Shown: positions 32,664 to 40,686 of the stretch, one piece after another | How the letters are laid out: every line of letters starts with the position of its first letter | Position numbering within the stretch: position 1 is the first letter of the stretch | DNA from: Acidobacteriota bacterium | GTDB lineage: Bacteria > Acidobacteriota > Terriglobia > Terriglobales > Acidobacteriaceae | Direction: 5' to 3' | Assembly: GCA_013289795.1 (NCBI GenBank) | Contig: JABCZH010000008.1 | Span: 62,001 to 126,000, forward strand | DNA length: 64,000 nt | Notes under the pieces: model-generated | Database searches by the model: none | Told to the model about the DNA's origin: nothing | Seen by the model: the letters and a program-made list of their open reading frames with translations, nothing else | Program-made: the position numbers and the translations under genes

Positions 32664-34151
32664 CTACTTAATCACGTGGAATGGCACGTTGCTGGTGAGC
32701 GTGCCGCTGGGCGTGGTCACGGTGACGAACCCGGTGGTCGCTCCTGCGGGCACTGTGGCCTCCACCAACGTGGCAGATTTAACACTGAATGTTGCCGCAG
32801 TTCCGTTCAATGACACGCTTGTTGTTCCAAAGAATCCTTGCCCGAGGATTCCGAACACTTGTCCAGCCTTCGCGGGGTTCCGCACCAAGCTCACGAACGG
32901 ACCAAGGCCGGTCGTGAGACGAAAGACTGTTCCATCGCCGTTGGCACCTCCAAGGGTGGTGGCGCCGTAAAAATCTCCATCGGTACCTTGGACTAGTCCG
33001 GCGGGAATCTCGCCATCCGTGCAACCGTTCTTAAAACAAAAGGTGTAGAGTGTGGCAAACCGGCCCCTGGTGATTGTGAAAATCGTCCCTCCCCAACGGC
33101 CTCGCGATGTTATCCCATAGAGGTTTCCATCAGAGGCCTCGATCAGTCCAACTGGCCCCGAGTCGGAGTTGTTGAAGGCATACATCGTCGTCAGTGTGCC
33201 GCCTGGGGTGATTTTGAAGACCGTCCCGCAGCCAGAACCATTGACGCCACATTTGGCGACGCCGCCGTAGAAAGTTGTTCCGTAGAAGTTCCCGTCGGTT
33301 GCCTGGATCAGCCCGATCGGGCTCCTGCCGTCAGTGCAAGAGGTTTGCGAGCAAAAGCTGTAAAGTGTCGTCAACGCGCCTTGCGACGTGATCTTGAAGA
33401 CCGTGCCTTGGTTGTTGGCTCCGCCCGCCACAGTCGTCCCGTAGAAACTGCCGTCGGTTGCCTGGATCAGCCCGCTAGGGCCGCTGCCGTCAGTGCAGAC
33501 GGTTTGCGGGCAAAAGCTGTAGAGTGTCGTCAAAGCGCCACTTGGGCTGATCTTGAACACCGTGCCACAGCCAAAGCCATCCCCGGTATTGCATGCGTTG
33601 TGATTCCCGCCGAAGAACGTCGCCCCGTAGAAGTTCCCACCGACGGCTTGGATCAGCGACGCTTGTGGGTATAGCCCGTCGGGACAACTGCCTTGCAAGC
33701 AGAAGTCGTAGAGCGTCGTTAACATGCCGCTCGGGCTGAGTCTGAAGACGGTGCCGCAGCCAAGGGTGCCAAAATTGTCGCAAGTGTTTGCCCCGCCGTA
33801 GGCAGTCGTCCCGTAGAAGTTCCCATCGGTTGCCTGGATGAGCTCAGCCTCGGGGCCGTTGCCGTCCAAGCAGGCGTCCTGCGAGCAAAAGTTGTATAGC
33901 GTCGTTAGGACGCCAGTTGGGGTGATCTCGAAGACGGTGCCACAGCCAACACCGTTACACATGTTTGCTCCGCCAAGATTTGTTATGCCGTAGAAATTCC
34001 CATCAGCGGCCTGCACCACCCCAGAGGGGTACTGTCCGTCCGCGCCGTTAAAGCTGTGCAATGTTGTGAAAGTTTGGCCATGTACTACGATCGCTGTAGC
34101 AGCACAGAGCGCGACCACGGTGCTCAACTTCCACCCTCTAAGTTTCGTCAT
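32664..34151 (-). CDS. exported GloVer-repeat protein with C-terminal IPT-like domain
   Basis: 495 residues from the ATG at 34151 (GGAGGT upstream). A signal peptide (WKLSTVVALCAATAIVVHGQ) precedes repeats of about 45-55 residues built on DGNFYG-TT-GGA-GTVFKI and LTTLYSFC. These are the Gloeobacter/Verrucomicrobium (GloVer, TIGR03803) repeats, which form a propeller-like surface protein. The C-terminal VRNPAKAGQVFGILGQGFFG to VTVTTPSGTLTSNVPF is an IPT/TIG-like Ig domain. Function is unknown; cell-surface adhesion or binding is likely. It is a paralogue of the gene at 34880-36310, with which it shares promoter and leader, but this copy lies inside the mobile element. Confidence 0.88.
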   Translation of the reverse strand: MTKLRGWKLSTVVALCAATAIVVHGQTFTTLHSFNGADGQYPSGVVQAADGNFYGITNLGGANMCNGVGCGTVFEITPTGVLTTLYNFCSQDACLDGNGPEAELIQATDGNFYGTTAYGGANTCDNFGTLGCGTVFRLSPSGMLTTLYDFCLQGSCPDGLYPQASLIQAVGGNFYGATFFGGNHNACNTGDGFGCGTVFKISPSGALTTLYSFCPQTVCTDGSGPSGLIQATDGSFYGTTVAGGANNQGTVFKITSQGALTTLYSFCSQTSCTDGRSPIGLIQATDGNFYGTTFYGGVAKCGVNGSGCGTVFKITPGGTLTTMYAFNNSDSGPVGLIEASDGNLYGITSRGRWGGTIFTITRGRFATLYTFCFKNGCTDGEIPAGLVQGTDGDFYGATTLGGANGDGTVFRLTTGLGPFVSLVRNPAKAGQVFGILGQGFFGTTSVSLNGTAATFSVKSATLVEATVPAGATTGFVTVTTPSGTLTSNVPFHVIK

Positions 34152-34260
34152 TGGTGACCTCCGTGGCGCAACGTCGGATCGTGGCCTACTCACGCTAGAG
34201 AACATGCCCGGCTGCGAACCGCAAGGGGGAGTACGCTGCGGAAATGCCGAGCAGTGAAGG

Positions 34261-34289
34261 ATTATCTTCCCCAGCCTGGTTGGGGTCAA
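34261..34289 (-). promoter_or_regulatory. promoter of the internal GloVer gene
   Basis: On the minus strand, TTGACC (34289-34284) and GATAAT (34266-34261) are spaced by 17 bases. The same promoter, with the same spacing and surrounding bases, precedes the paralogue at 34880. Confidence 0.75.
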
Positions 34290-34300
34290 GCTGTACCCTA

Positions 34301-34588
34301 TTAATTTAATCTTTCATTGTGGGGCGTGAGTCTTTGAACTTTTTCGCGCAACTTTTTTGAAAATTCGCTGACCTTGAAATCGACCGGAATCGGAATAAAA
34401 AGACCTGCATCTACCGTGTTATCAGCAACGTCCAACCATACTGTTGTTGAGGTTAAATAAAAACATCCACCATACGCCAATGACCCAGCCTGCTCTGCGA
34501 ACTCCGCGCGCGTTTTTTCTAAAAATCTCGCCGTGCCCACACGCAACAAAGTGTAGGCGTCGCACCCTATGGCCGAACACTCCAACAA
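34301..34588 (-). CDS. doubtful hypothetical protein
   Basis: A 95-codon frame from a TTG. The second half (GSLAYGGCFYLTSTTVWLDV, FIPIPVDFKVSEFSKKLREK) reads like real protein, but the start is poor, with no ATG and no ribosome site. It sits between the internal GloVer promoter and the right inverted repeat, in relatively AT-rich DNA. It could be a small cargo gene or a decayed fragment. Confidence 0.35.
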   Translation of the reverse strand: MLECSAIGCDAYTLLRVGTARFLEKTRAEFAEQAGSLAYGGCFYLTSTTVWLDVADNTVDAGLFIPIPVDFKVSEFSKKLREKVQRLTPHNERLN

Positions 34589-34611
34589 TCAAAAGTGAGC
34601 TGATCGCCAGG

Positions 34612-34647
34612 GGGGTGTAGCAAAATCCCCTCAATGCGTAACATCCC
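34612..34647 (-). repeat. right terminal inverted repeat (36 bp)
   Basis: Exact reverse complement of 18070-18105; on the plus strand it starts GGGGTGTAGCAAAATCCCC and ends GCGTAACATCCC. It marks the right end of the element. Confidence 0.92.
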
Positions 34648-34661
34648 GTCAACCGTCGCCC
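34648..34661. repeat. right target-site duplication (14 bp)
   Basis: GTCAACCGTCGCCC, identical to and in the same orientation as 18056-18069. Host sequence resumes with GGGAGGAGGGAAGG. Confidence 0.92.
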
Positions 34662-34735
34662 GGGAGGAGGGAAGGAGAGACTCTTAGAGCGCCCCCCTCT
34701 GGTAATGGCTGATGAAAGATTAAATAAGGTGCAGC

Positions 34736-34764
34736 TTGACCCAAGCCAGACCGGGGACGATAAT
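34736..34764 (+). promoter_or_regulatory. promoter of the external GloVer gene
   Basis: TTGACC (34736-34741), a 17-base spacer and GATAAT (34759-34764). The surrounding bases (GATGAAAGATTAAAT upstream and CTCACTGTTCGGC downstream) are conserved in the inverted paralogue at 34261-34289. This predicts a leader of about 110 bases. Confidence 0.78.
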
Positions 34765-34879
34765 CCTCACTGTTCGGCGTTTCAGCATCGCACCCCCTTG
34801 CTGTTCTCGGCTAGGTAGGTCCCGTTTCTCTCGCGTGAGTGGGCCGCGAGTCCGAGTCTCGTAACTACGGAGGTGCCCA

Positions 34880-36310
34880 ATGACGAAGCTCAGCGGATGC
34901 AAAAACGGCTGCGCAGTGATTTTGCTCTGTGCCGCGACTGCCATTGCAGCGCACGCGCAGACATTTACCACACTTTTTGTATTTGACATCACAGACGGCC
35001 TCTCTCCCGTCGGGCTCGTGCAAGGCATCGGCGGGAAGTTCTACGGCTCCACAAGCCAAGGCGGCGCGCAAGGGTGGGGCACAGTTTATAGAATCAGCCC
35101 AGGCGGATTGACAACTCTCTATAGTTTTTGCTCGCAGAGGCAAGGGGACATGTGCCTGGACGGGCAAGAGCCCAATCCGCTAGTCCTGGCCACTGACCTC
35201 AACTTCTACGGGACAACCTCCTCAGGGGGTTCCGGCAGCGGCGGGACGGTTTTCAAAATCACCCCCGGAGGGACGCTGACCACACTTTACAACTTTTGCT
35301 CACTACCCAACTGCACGGATGGACTGGAGCCCTACTATGCTCTCACCCAGGGCGCTGATGGGAACCTCTATGGGCTAACCCTGAGAGACGGTTACGGAAC
35401 AGTATTCAAAGCCACCCGCAGTGGCACGCTCACGACGATATACACCTTCTGCTCTCAGACACAGTGCACGGACGGGGCAGACCCCAGGGGGCCACTTGTC
35501 CAGTCCGCCGATGAGAATCTCTACGGGACCACCTATTATGGCGGGGCCTATGGCGGCGGTTCGGTGTTCAAAATCACGCCCGCTGGCAGCCTAACGACGC
35601 TATACAGCTTTTGTTCGAACAAGCCATGCGTAGACGGGAGGCAGCCCAACGCGGGTCTGATTCAAGGCACTGACGGGAACCTTTACGGGACAACGGAACT
35701 CGGCGGGTTCTACGACCGGGGGACTGTCTTCCAGATCACTCCGGGTGGTAAGTTGACCAGGCTTCACAGTTTCTGTTTGCGCACCTCTTGCGAGGACGGG
35801 GCGTGGCCGGAAGAATTGATCCAGGCCAGTGACGGAAACCTCTGGGGGATTACCACGAACGGTGGCGCCCACGGATATGGGACAATTTTCTCCATCACGC
35901 CTCGCGGCGTGCTCACCACGGTCTACAACTTTTGCTCCGAAAGAGACTGCGCCGACGGGCCCGGTTCTACGGCAACACTGATGCAAGCTACCGACGGGAA
36001 TTTTTATGGCACAAACTACTACTACGGGGCTAACTCTGAGGGAACCATCTTCCGACTGTCTACTGGCCTCGGCCCATTCGTCACCTTCGTTCGTGCCGCA
36101 GGCAAAGTCGGCGAAACCGGGCCGATCCTCGGCCAAGGATTTACCGGAACTACCAGCGTTGCCATCAACGGAATCCAGGCGAACTTCACTGTTACCTCAG
36201 ATAAAGACATACGAGCGACCGTACCCGAAGGCGCAACCACCGGCTACGTCACCGTGACCACGCCCAGCGGCACACTGACCAGCAATGTGCCGTTCCGCGT
36301 GATCCCGTAG
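34880..36310 (+). CDS. exported GloVer-repeat protein with C-terminal IPT-like domain
   Basis: 476 residues; GGAGGT lies six bases before the ATG. A signal peptide (ILLCAATAIAAHAQ) is followed by about eight GloVer repeats (DGNLYGTTELGGF, GTVFQITPGGKLTRLHSFC). A C-terminal IPT/TIG-like domain follows (GETGPILGQGFTGTTSVAIN, VTVTTPSGTLTSNVPFRVIP). It is a paralogue of 32664-34151 in opposite orientation, and lies just outside the right edge of the mobile element. Probably surface-exposed; role unknown. Confidence 0.88.
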   Translation: MTKLSGCKNGCAVILLCAATAIAAHAQTFTTLFVFDITDGLSPVGLVQGIGGKFYGSTSQGGAQGWGTVYRISPGGLTTLYSFCSQRQGDMCLDGQEPNPLVLATDLNFYGTTSSGGSGSGGTVFKITPGGTLTTLYNFCSLPNCTDGLEPYYALTQGADGNLYGLTLRDGYGTVFKATRSGTLTTIYTFCSQTQCTDGADPRGPLVQSADENLYGTTYYGGAYGGGSVFKITPAGSLTTLYSFCSNKPCVDGRQPNAGLIQGTDGNLYGTTELGGFYDRGTVFQITPGGKLTRLHSFCLRTSCEDGAWPEELIQASDGNLWGITTNGGAHGYGTIFSITPRGVLTTVYNFCSERDCADGPGSTATLMQATDGNFYGTNYYYGANSEGTIFRLSTGLGPFVTFVRAAGKVGETGPILGQGFTGTTSVAINGIQANFTVTSDKDIRATVPEGATTGYVTVTTPSGTLTSNVPFRVIP

Positions 36311-36460
36311 CGTTAGAAAATCACTGGTCCAAGGCCACGCCGCGCAGGGCGTGAGTGTGATCTCCACACCCCGGTCGCGCCTGCACCCACGCATCGCGAA
36401 GTGCGCTATGTATCGGAGAACACTGATCAAGCCTTGCATCCACTGGACCCTTGACTAACC

Positions 36461-36961
36461 CTACTGCTTCCATTTGTTCTCAATTCGCGGCGGATGCTGC
36501 AAGGTTTGCATCACCACGCAATACTGTTCCGTTTTCGCCTGCAACGCGCTTAACTGCTCAACCGTTGCATGCGGTGCCCGGATGTCGAAAGTGACTCGGA
36601 TGCTCTCAAAGCCGACGGGCGCCTGTTTCGATATTCCGAGCGTTCCTTGCAGATCCAGGTCGCCCTCGACCGTGACATCTATTCTTTCTGTAGGTATTCC
36701 CATGGCAGCGGCCACCATTTGGCAAGTGATCTGCGCGCAGGCGGCTAACGCACCTAACAGCAGGTCTCCAGAGCAGGCCCCGGTACCTGCGCCACCGACC
36801 CCTTGGTGCGCTTGTGCCTTGTAGATTGCCCGCCCCAAGTCCACAGAACAAGCGATCGGTGCGTCCGTTTGGGCGCCGTGGGCAGTCAGGGTGATTCGGG
36901 AACTCACCGGGTCTTGCCGGTACATTTCTTTCAGTGGCCGCTGCAACGATCGAATATCCAT
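36461..36961 (-). CDS. OsmC/Ohr family protein
   Basis: A 166-residue protein of the OsmC-like thiol peroxidase family, which reduces organic hydroperoxides. The two reactive cysteines are seen in LLGALAACAQITC and EQYCVVMQTL. The first motif has the family's Cys at the start of the central helix. A strong ribosome site (GGAGGGG) precedes the ATG at 36961. It is divergently transcribed from the kinase-STAND gene. Confidence 0.88.
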   Translation of the reverse strand: MDIRSLQRPLKEMYRQDPVSSRITLTAHGAQTDAPIACSVDLGRAIYKAQAHQGVGGAGTGACSGDLLLGALAACAQITCQMVAAAMGIPTERIDVTVEGDLDLQGTLGISKQAPVGFESIRVTFDIRAPHATVEQLSALQAKTEQYCVVMQTLQHPPRIENKWKQ

Positions 36962-37106
36962 AAAACCCCTCCGAAATCTGGGGTATTATAAGCCCGTCGA
37001 TGGTGCTGCCCTGGGTTTGTCCCGGCATCGACTTAAGATTCAACTGTAATTGCGCAGGGGCGAGCAGGCTTCTTGTTGCTTGTCCGTAGCTGCGCCAGCA
37101 AGGTCC

Positions 37107-40100
37107 ATGAACCCACCTCCCACGTCAGGTTCGGCGCCATTCACCCTGTTGCCGGGTACGCGCTTCGGCAATTACGAGATTCTCCAGCGGCTGGGCGCCG
37201 GCGGCATGGGTGAGGTCTATCGCGCTAAGGACTTACGCCTCGACCGTGAGGTCGCAATCAAGACCCTTTCGCCAGACAGCGGTTCTCAACCGGGAGCCTT
37301 GTCGCGCTTCGAGCAGGAAGCCCGTTCCGCCTGCGCGCTTAATCACCCGAACATCGTGACGATTTATGAACTTGGGAATGTAGACGGCACGCGATATATC
37401 GCGATGGAACTGGTGGATGGAGAAACGGTACGGACGCTGCTCGCCTCCGGCCCGGTTGCATTTCGCAAGACGGTTGCAATCGCGGCGCAGATTGCCGACG
37501 GTCTCGCCAAAGCGCACGAGATGGGAGTCATTCATCGCGACCTGAAGCCGGAGAACCTGATGGTTTCTCGCGACGGCACGGCCAAGGTGCTGGATTTCGG
37601 TTTGGCGAAACTTCGGAACGTCGACCAGACCCGGAGTTCCGGTTCAACCACCAGCATCACCGAGCACGGAACAGTGATGGGCACCGTCGGCTACATGTCG
37701 CCGGAACAAACGACTGGCGGCGAGCTCGATTTTCGTTCCGACCAGTTTTCCTTCGGATCGGTCCTTTACGAAATGGTCACCGGGTCTCCTGCGTTCCAGA
37801 AAAAGACCCATGCGGAAACCACCGCCGCAATCCTTCGCGATGAGCCCGAGCGCCTCGGTGCCAGAATGCTTCAGGCGCCTGCTCCTTTCATTTGGATCGT
37901 GGAGCGCTGTCTCGCCAAGGACCCTAAACAGCGCTACGCCTCCACCCGGGACTTGGCTCGCGACCTCGCCGCGGTGCGCGACCGTCTCGCCGATGCTCCT
38001 GGCCGGGAATCCGAGTCTCGCCCCAACAACCTGCCGGTGCAGCGCACCGCATTCATTGGACGGGAACACGAGGCAGCTGGCCTCCGTCAGCTCTTGAGCC
38101 GCGTGGACGTACAACTCGTGATTCTGACCGGTCCGGGCGGCATCGGAAAGACGCGGCTCGCCTTGCAGGTGGCGGGCGAAATCGCCGATCAGTTTCCAGG
38201 GGGTGTGTGCTTTGTCGCTCTGTCAGCGATTGGCGAAGGTGGCTTGATCGCTTCCACGATCGCGCAAGCACTGGGCATGCGGGAAACCGGAAATACGTCG
38301 CCGCAGGAAAGCTTGATGGAGTACGTGGGCGGCCTGGGCCAGCCGATGCTTCTCTTGCTCGACAACTTTGAGCACCTTGTCTCCGCAGCGCCGTTCGTGG
38401 CGCAACTGCTGACCGCCGGCCCGAAACTCAAGGTCGTGGTCACCAGCCAAGCGCCGCTTCATGTCTACGGCGAACATGAATTTCCCGTGCCGCCGCTCGG
38501 GCTGCCTGACCCCAGGTCCATTCCGCCTCTGGAGGTGCTTTCCCGTTTTCCAGCCGTCGCGCTCTTTGTGGCACGCGCGCAGGCTGTGAAGCGCGAATTC
38601 GCGCTGACGAAGGAAAACGCATCCGCGGTGGCGGCCATCTGCTCCCGCCTTGACGGCCTGCCTCTCGCCATCGAACTTGCCGCCGCGCGCATCAAGCTGC
38701 TTTCGCCGTCCGCCATGCTGACACGCCTCGAAAGCAGCTTGAACCTGCTGACCGGTGGCGCCCGCGACCTGCCAACTCGGCAACAAACTCTTCGCAACAC
38801 CGTGGACTGGAGTTACGGCCTCCTCAATGGCGCCGAGCAAACTCTCTTTCGGAGGCTTTCCGCGTTTACCGGCAGCTGCACGCTGGAAGGCGTGGAAGCC
38901 GTGTGCAACACCAAAGGCGATCTGGGTCTCGACGTGCTCGATGGCATGGCTTCCATGATCGACAAGAGCCTGGTGCAGCAGGTGGAGCAGGTCGATAAAG
39001 AAACGCGCTTTTTTATGCTCTCCACCATCCGGGAGTACGCTCTCGAACGCCTCTCCGAAAGCGACGATGAATCCGCAACTCGCCGAGCCCATGCTGCTTA
39101 TTACCTCGTGCTTTCCGAAGAAGGCGCCGAGGACGCTGCTGCTCACCCCGAATGGCTCGACCGTTTCGGTGTCGAACATGAGAACTTCCGGTTGGCGATC
39201 GATCATCTGATAAATGCCGGGGATGTTGACTGGGCCCTCCGCATGGCCACCGCTCTGTTTCGCTTCTGGGAGACGCGGGAACATCTTACGGAGGGCCGTG
39301 ACACCATCGCCCGGGTGCTGGCGTTGGAAGGGGCTGCGGCTCGTCCGAAGCTTCGCGCCCGCCTTCTGTTTGCTGGCGCGGTTCTGGCGAGCGAGCAGGG
39401 CGATTACGGCTGTGCGCAGCAGATGTTCGAAAACAGCCTCGAGACTTGCCTCGAACTGAACGATAAGCGCGGCATCGTGGTCGCACTGAACGCGCAGGCT
39501 GTCATGGCTCGCAATCGTGGCGAAATTGCTGCCGCGTCCTTACTCTTCGAACGATGTGTCGCAATATGGAAGGACCTGGGCGATCCCGCTGACTTCGCCC
39601 GAGCCCTCAGCAATTTCGCCAGTGTGATGAAGTCGCAGGGCGAATATCAGCGTGCATCCTCGCTTTATGATGAGTCTCTAACGATCTTCCGCCAGGTTGG
39701 AGATGGCGCCGGCGCCGCCTGGACGTTGAACTACCTGGGCGACGTCGCTCGGGAAAAAGCGGACTTCGTTGCCGCGCGTTCATTTTGTGAACAGAGCCTG
39801 TCGGAGTTCTGCCGGCTGCGCGACAGCTGGGGTATTGCGAGCACCCTATTCGATTTGGCAAGCCTGAGCTGCGATCAGGGCAAAAACGCCGAGGCGTGCC
39901 GGCTGTACGGCGAAAGCATCAAGTTGTTCCAGGAGTTGGGTCACAAACGCGGCATCGCGAGGGCGCTAGAATGTCTCGCCGTAAGTGCCGCAGCCCAGGC
40001 GAACGCCGAACAATCTCTGCACTTGGCAGGATCCGCAGCCGCGCTTCGCCAAAGGTTGGGCGCTCCGCTCACGCCCGCCGAGCAACTCAGGCTTGAGAAA

Positions 40101-40244
40101 GCCCTGGAATTTGCCCGCCGCACGCTCGGCAATGCTGCGGGGACGGCATGGATGGAAGGTTGGGCGATGACGGTCGAGCACGCCGTCCATGAGGCGCTTA
40201 AGTTCGAGGCGGAACCAGGCCTCCCAACTCGAAACTTCGCTTAA
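37107..40244 (+). CDS. Ser/Thr kinase fused to STAND NTPase and TPR repeats
   Basis: 1045 residues from the ATG at 37107; the frame extends 19 codons further upstream without support. An N-terminal Hanks kinase (glycine loop LGAGGMG, K52, HRDLKPEN with D145, LDFGLAK, MSPEQTTGG) runs to about residue 290. An NB-ARC-like STAND ATPase follows: FIGREHE, Walker A GPGGIGKT (342-349), Walker B LLLLDN (415-420), then SRLDGLPLAIELAAARIKLL, typical of AfsR/LuxR-type regulators. The C-terminal 400 residues are TPR-like helices. No membrane helix is present, so it is cytoplasmic. A kinase fused to a STAND module suggests nucleotide-gated self-association controlling phosphorylation; the target is unknown. 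Confidence 0.93.
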   Translation: MNPPPTSGSAPFTLLPGTRFGNYEILQRLGAGGMGEVYRAKDLRLDREVAIKTLSPDSGSQPGALSRFEQEARSACALNHPNIVTIYELGNVDGTRYIAMELVDGETVRTLLASGPVAFRKTVAIAAQIADGLAKAHEMGVIHRDLKPENLMVSRDGTAKVLDFGLAKLRNVDQTRSSGSTTSITEHGTVMGTVGYMSPEQTTGGELDFRSDQFSFGSVLYEMVTGSPAFQKKTHAETTAAILRDEPERLGARMLQAPAPFIWIVERCLAKDPKQRYASTRDLARDLAAVRDRLADAPGRESESRPNNLPVQRTAFIGREHEAAGLRQLLSRVDVQLVILTGPGGIGKTRLALQVAGEIADQFPGGVCFVALSAIGEGGLIASTIAQALGMRETGNTSPQESLMEYVGGLGQPMLLLLDNFEHLVSAAPFVAQLLTAGPKLKVVVTSQAPLHVYGEHEFPVPPLGLPDPRSIPPLEVLSRFPAVALFVARAQAVKREFALTKENASAVAAICSRLDGLPLAIELAAARIKLLSPSAMLTRLESSLNLLTGGARDLPTRQQTLRNTVDWSYGLLNGAEQTLFRRLSAFTGSCTLEGVEAVCNTKGDLGLDVLDGMASMIDKSLVQQVEQVDKETRFFMLSTIREYALERLSESDDESATRRAHAAYYLVLSEEGAEDAAAHPEWLDRFGVEHENFRLAIDHLINAGDVDWALRMATALFRFWETREHLTEGRDTIARVLALEGAAARPKLRARLLFAGAVLASEQGDYGCAQQMFENSLETCLELNDKRGIVVALNAQAVMARNRGEIAAASLLFERCVAIWKDLGDPADFARALSNFASVMKSQGEYQRASSLYDESLTIFRQVGDGAGAAWTLNYLGDVAREKADFVAARSFCEQSLSEFCRLRDSWGIASTLFDLASLSCDQGKNAEACRLYGESIKLFQELGHKRGIARALECLAVSAAAQANAEQSLHLAGSAAALRQRLGAPLTPAEQLRLEKALEFARRTLGNAAGTAWMEGWAMTVEHAVHEALKFEAEPGLPTRNFA

Positions 40245-40245
40245 G

Positions 40246-40518
40246 TCAGCTTGCGGTGCCGGGATCGATCAGGCGCCGCACTGCTGAGACGCGATTCGCC
40301 GGAAAACCTCCGCGGCGTGCGTGTTCGCGAACCGTTTCCTCGTCCGGCGCCAGGTATACACAATAGACTTTATCGCCGGTGACGTAGGAGTGGAGCCATT
40401 TGATTTCCGGCCCCATATCCTTCAGCACCCCTACTGACTTTCTAGCGACTGCCTGCAGTTCCGCATCAGATAAATCGCCTGCGCCTGGGATCTCTCTCTC
40501 GATCACGTATTGGGGCAT
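40246..40518 (-). CDS. DUF4242 family small protein
   Basis: A 90-residue protein (MPQYVIEREIPGAGDLSDAE, VGVLKDMGPEIKWLHSYVTG, DKVYCVYLAPDEETVREHAR). It matches the DUF4242 family, a ferredoxin-like fold; one Streptomyces member binds nickel (family knowledge). Here the role is unknown. It converges on the kinase-STAND gene with one base between stops. Confidence 0.8.
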   Translation of the reverse strand: MPQYVIEREIPGAGDLSDAELQAVARKSVGVLKDMGPEIKWLHSYVTGDKVYCVYLAPDEETVREHARRGGFPANRVSAVRRLIDPGTAS

Positions 40519-40686
40519 GGCTACCTCGCTGAACGGTCATGGTAGCAGATTTTTCGCGCGAAAGTGCATCCCCTGCGCCATGCAAAACGCTACAAAGGGC
40601 GGGAGCAGTTTCCTTGGGCGAACCTATAATCATCCCGGACAAAACGCTGCCGAGCTTCCCGTCCGCTCCACAGCCCCGGCGCCTTA

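Larger units (their letters stand above)
18070..34647. mobile_element. casposon-like transposon (Cas1 integrase, family B polymerase)
   Basis: A 16,578-bp unit bounded by perfect 36-bp inverted repeats and flanked by a perfect 14-bp direct repeat. It encodes a Cas1 homologue with zinc ribbon and HTH (24318-25856), a family B DNA polymerase (27919-30885), HNH and HTH proteins (27504-27926, 26998-27507), a PD-(D/E)XK nuclease (31085-32503) and a four-gene membrane operon (18874-24072). Established knowledge: casposons carry Cas1 as integrase plus PolB, often with HNH and HTH proteins, are bounded by inverted repeats and create target duplications of about 14-15 bp. Odd points are a GloVer-repeat gene and a GloVer fragment inside the right end, which look like captured host DNA, and no CRISPR array. 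GC appears lower inside than in flanking genes. An alternative is a composite element whose original right edge was near 32504. Confidence 0.85.

Noticed and set aside
34301-34588. A firm cargo gene in the right end of the element
   Set aside because: There is no ATG start and no ribosome site. It is kept only as a low-confidence entry.
18070-34647. The 36-bp repeats could be an ordinary interspersed repeat
   Set aside because: If so, the adjacent 14-mer would keep the same orientation relative to each copy. Instead it is direct while the repeats are inverted, the pattern expected of a transposon with target duplication. A genome-wide count is still needed.
36311-36460. A gene or RNA between the external GloVer gene and OsmC
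   Set aside because: Only short frames without ribosome sites are present, and no clear hairpin followed by T-run was seen.
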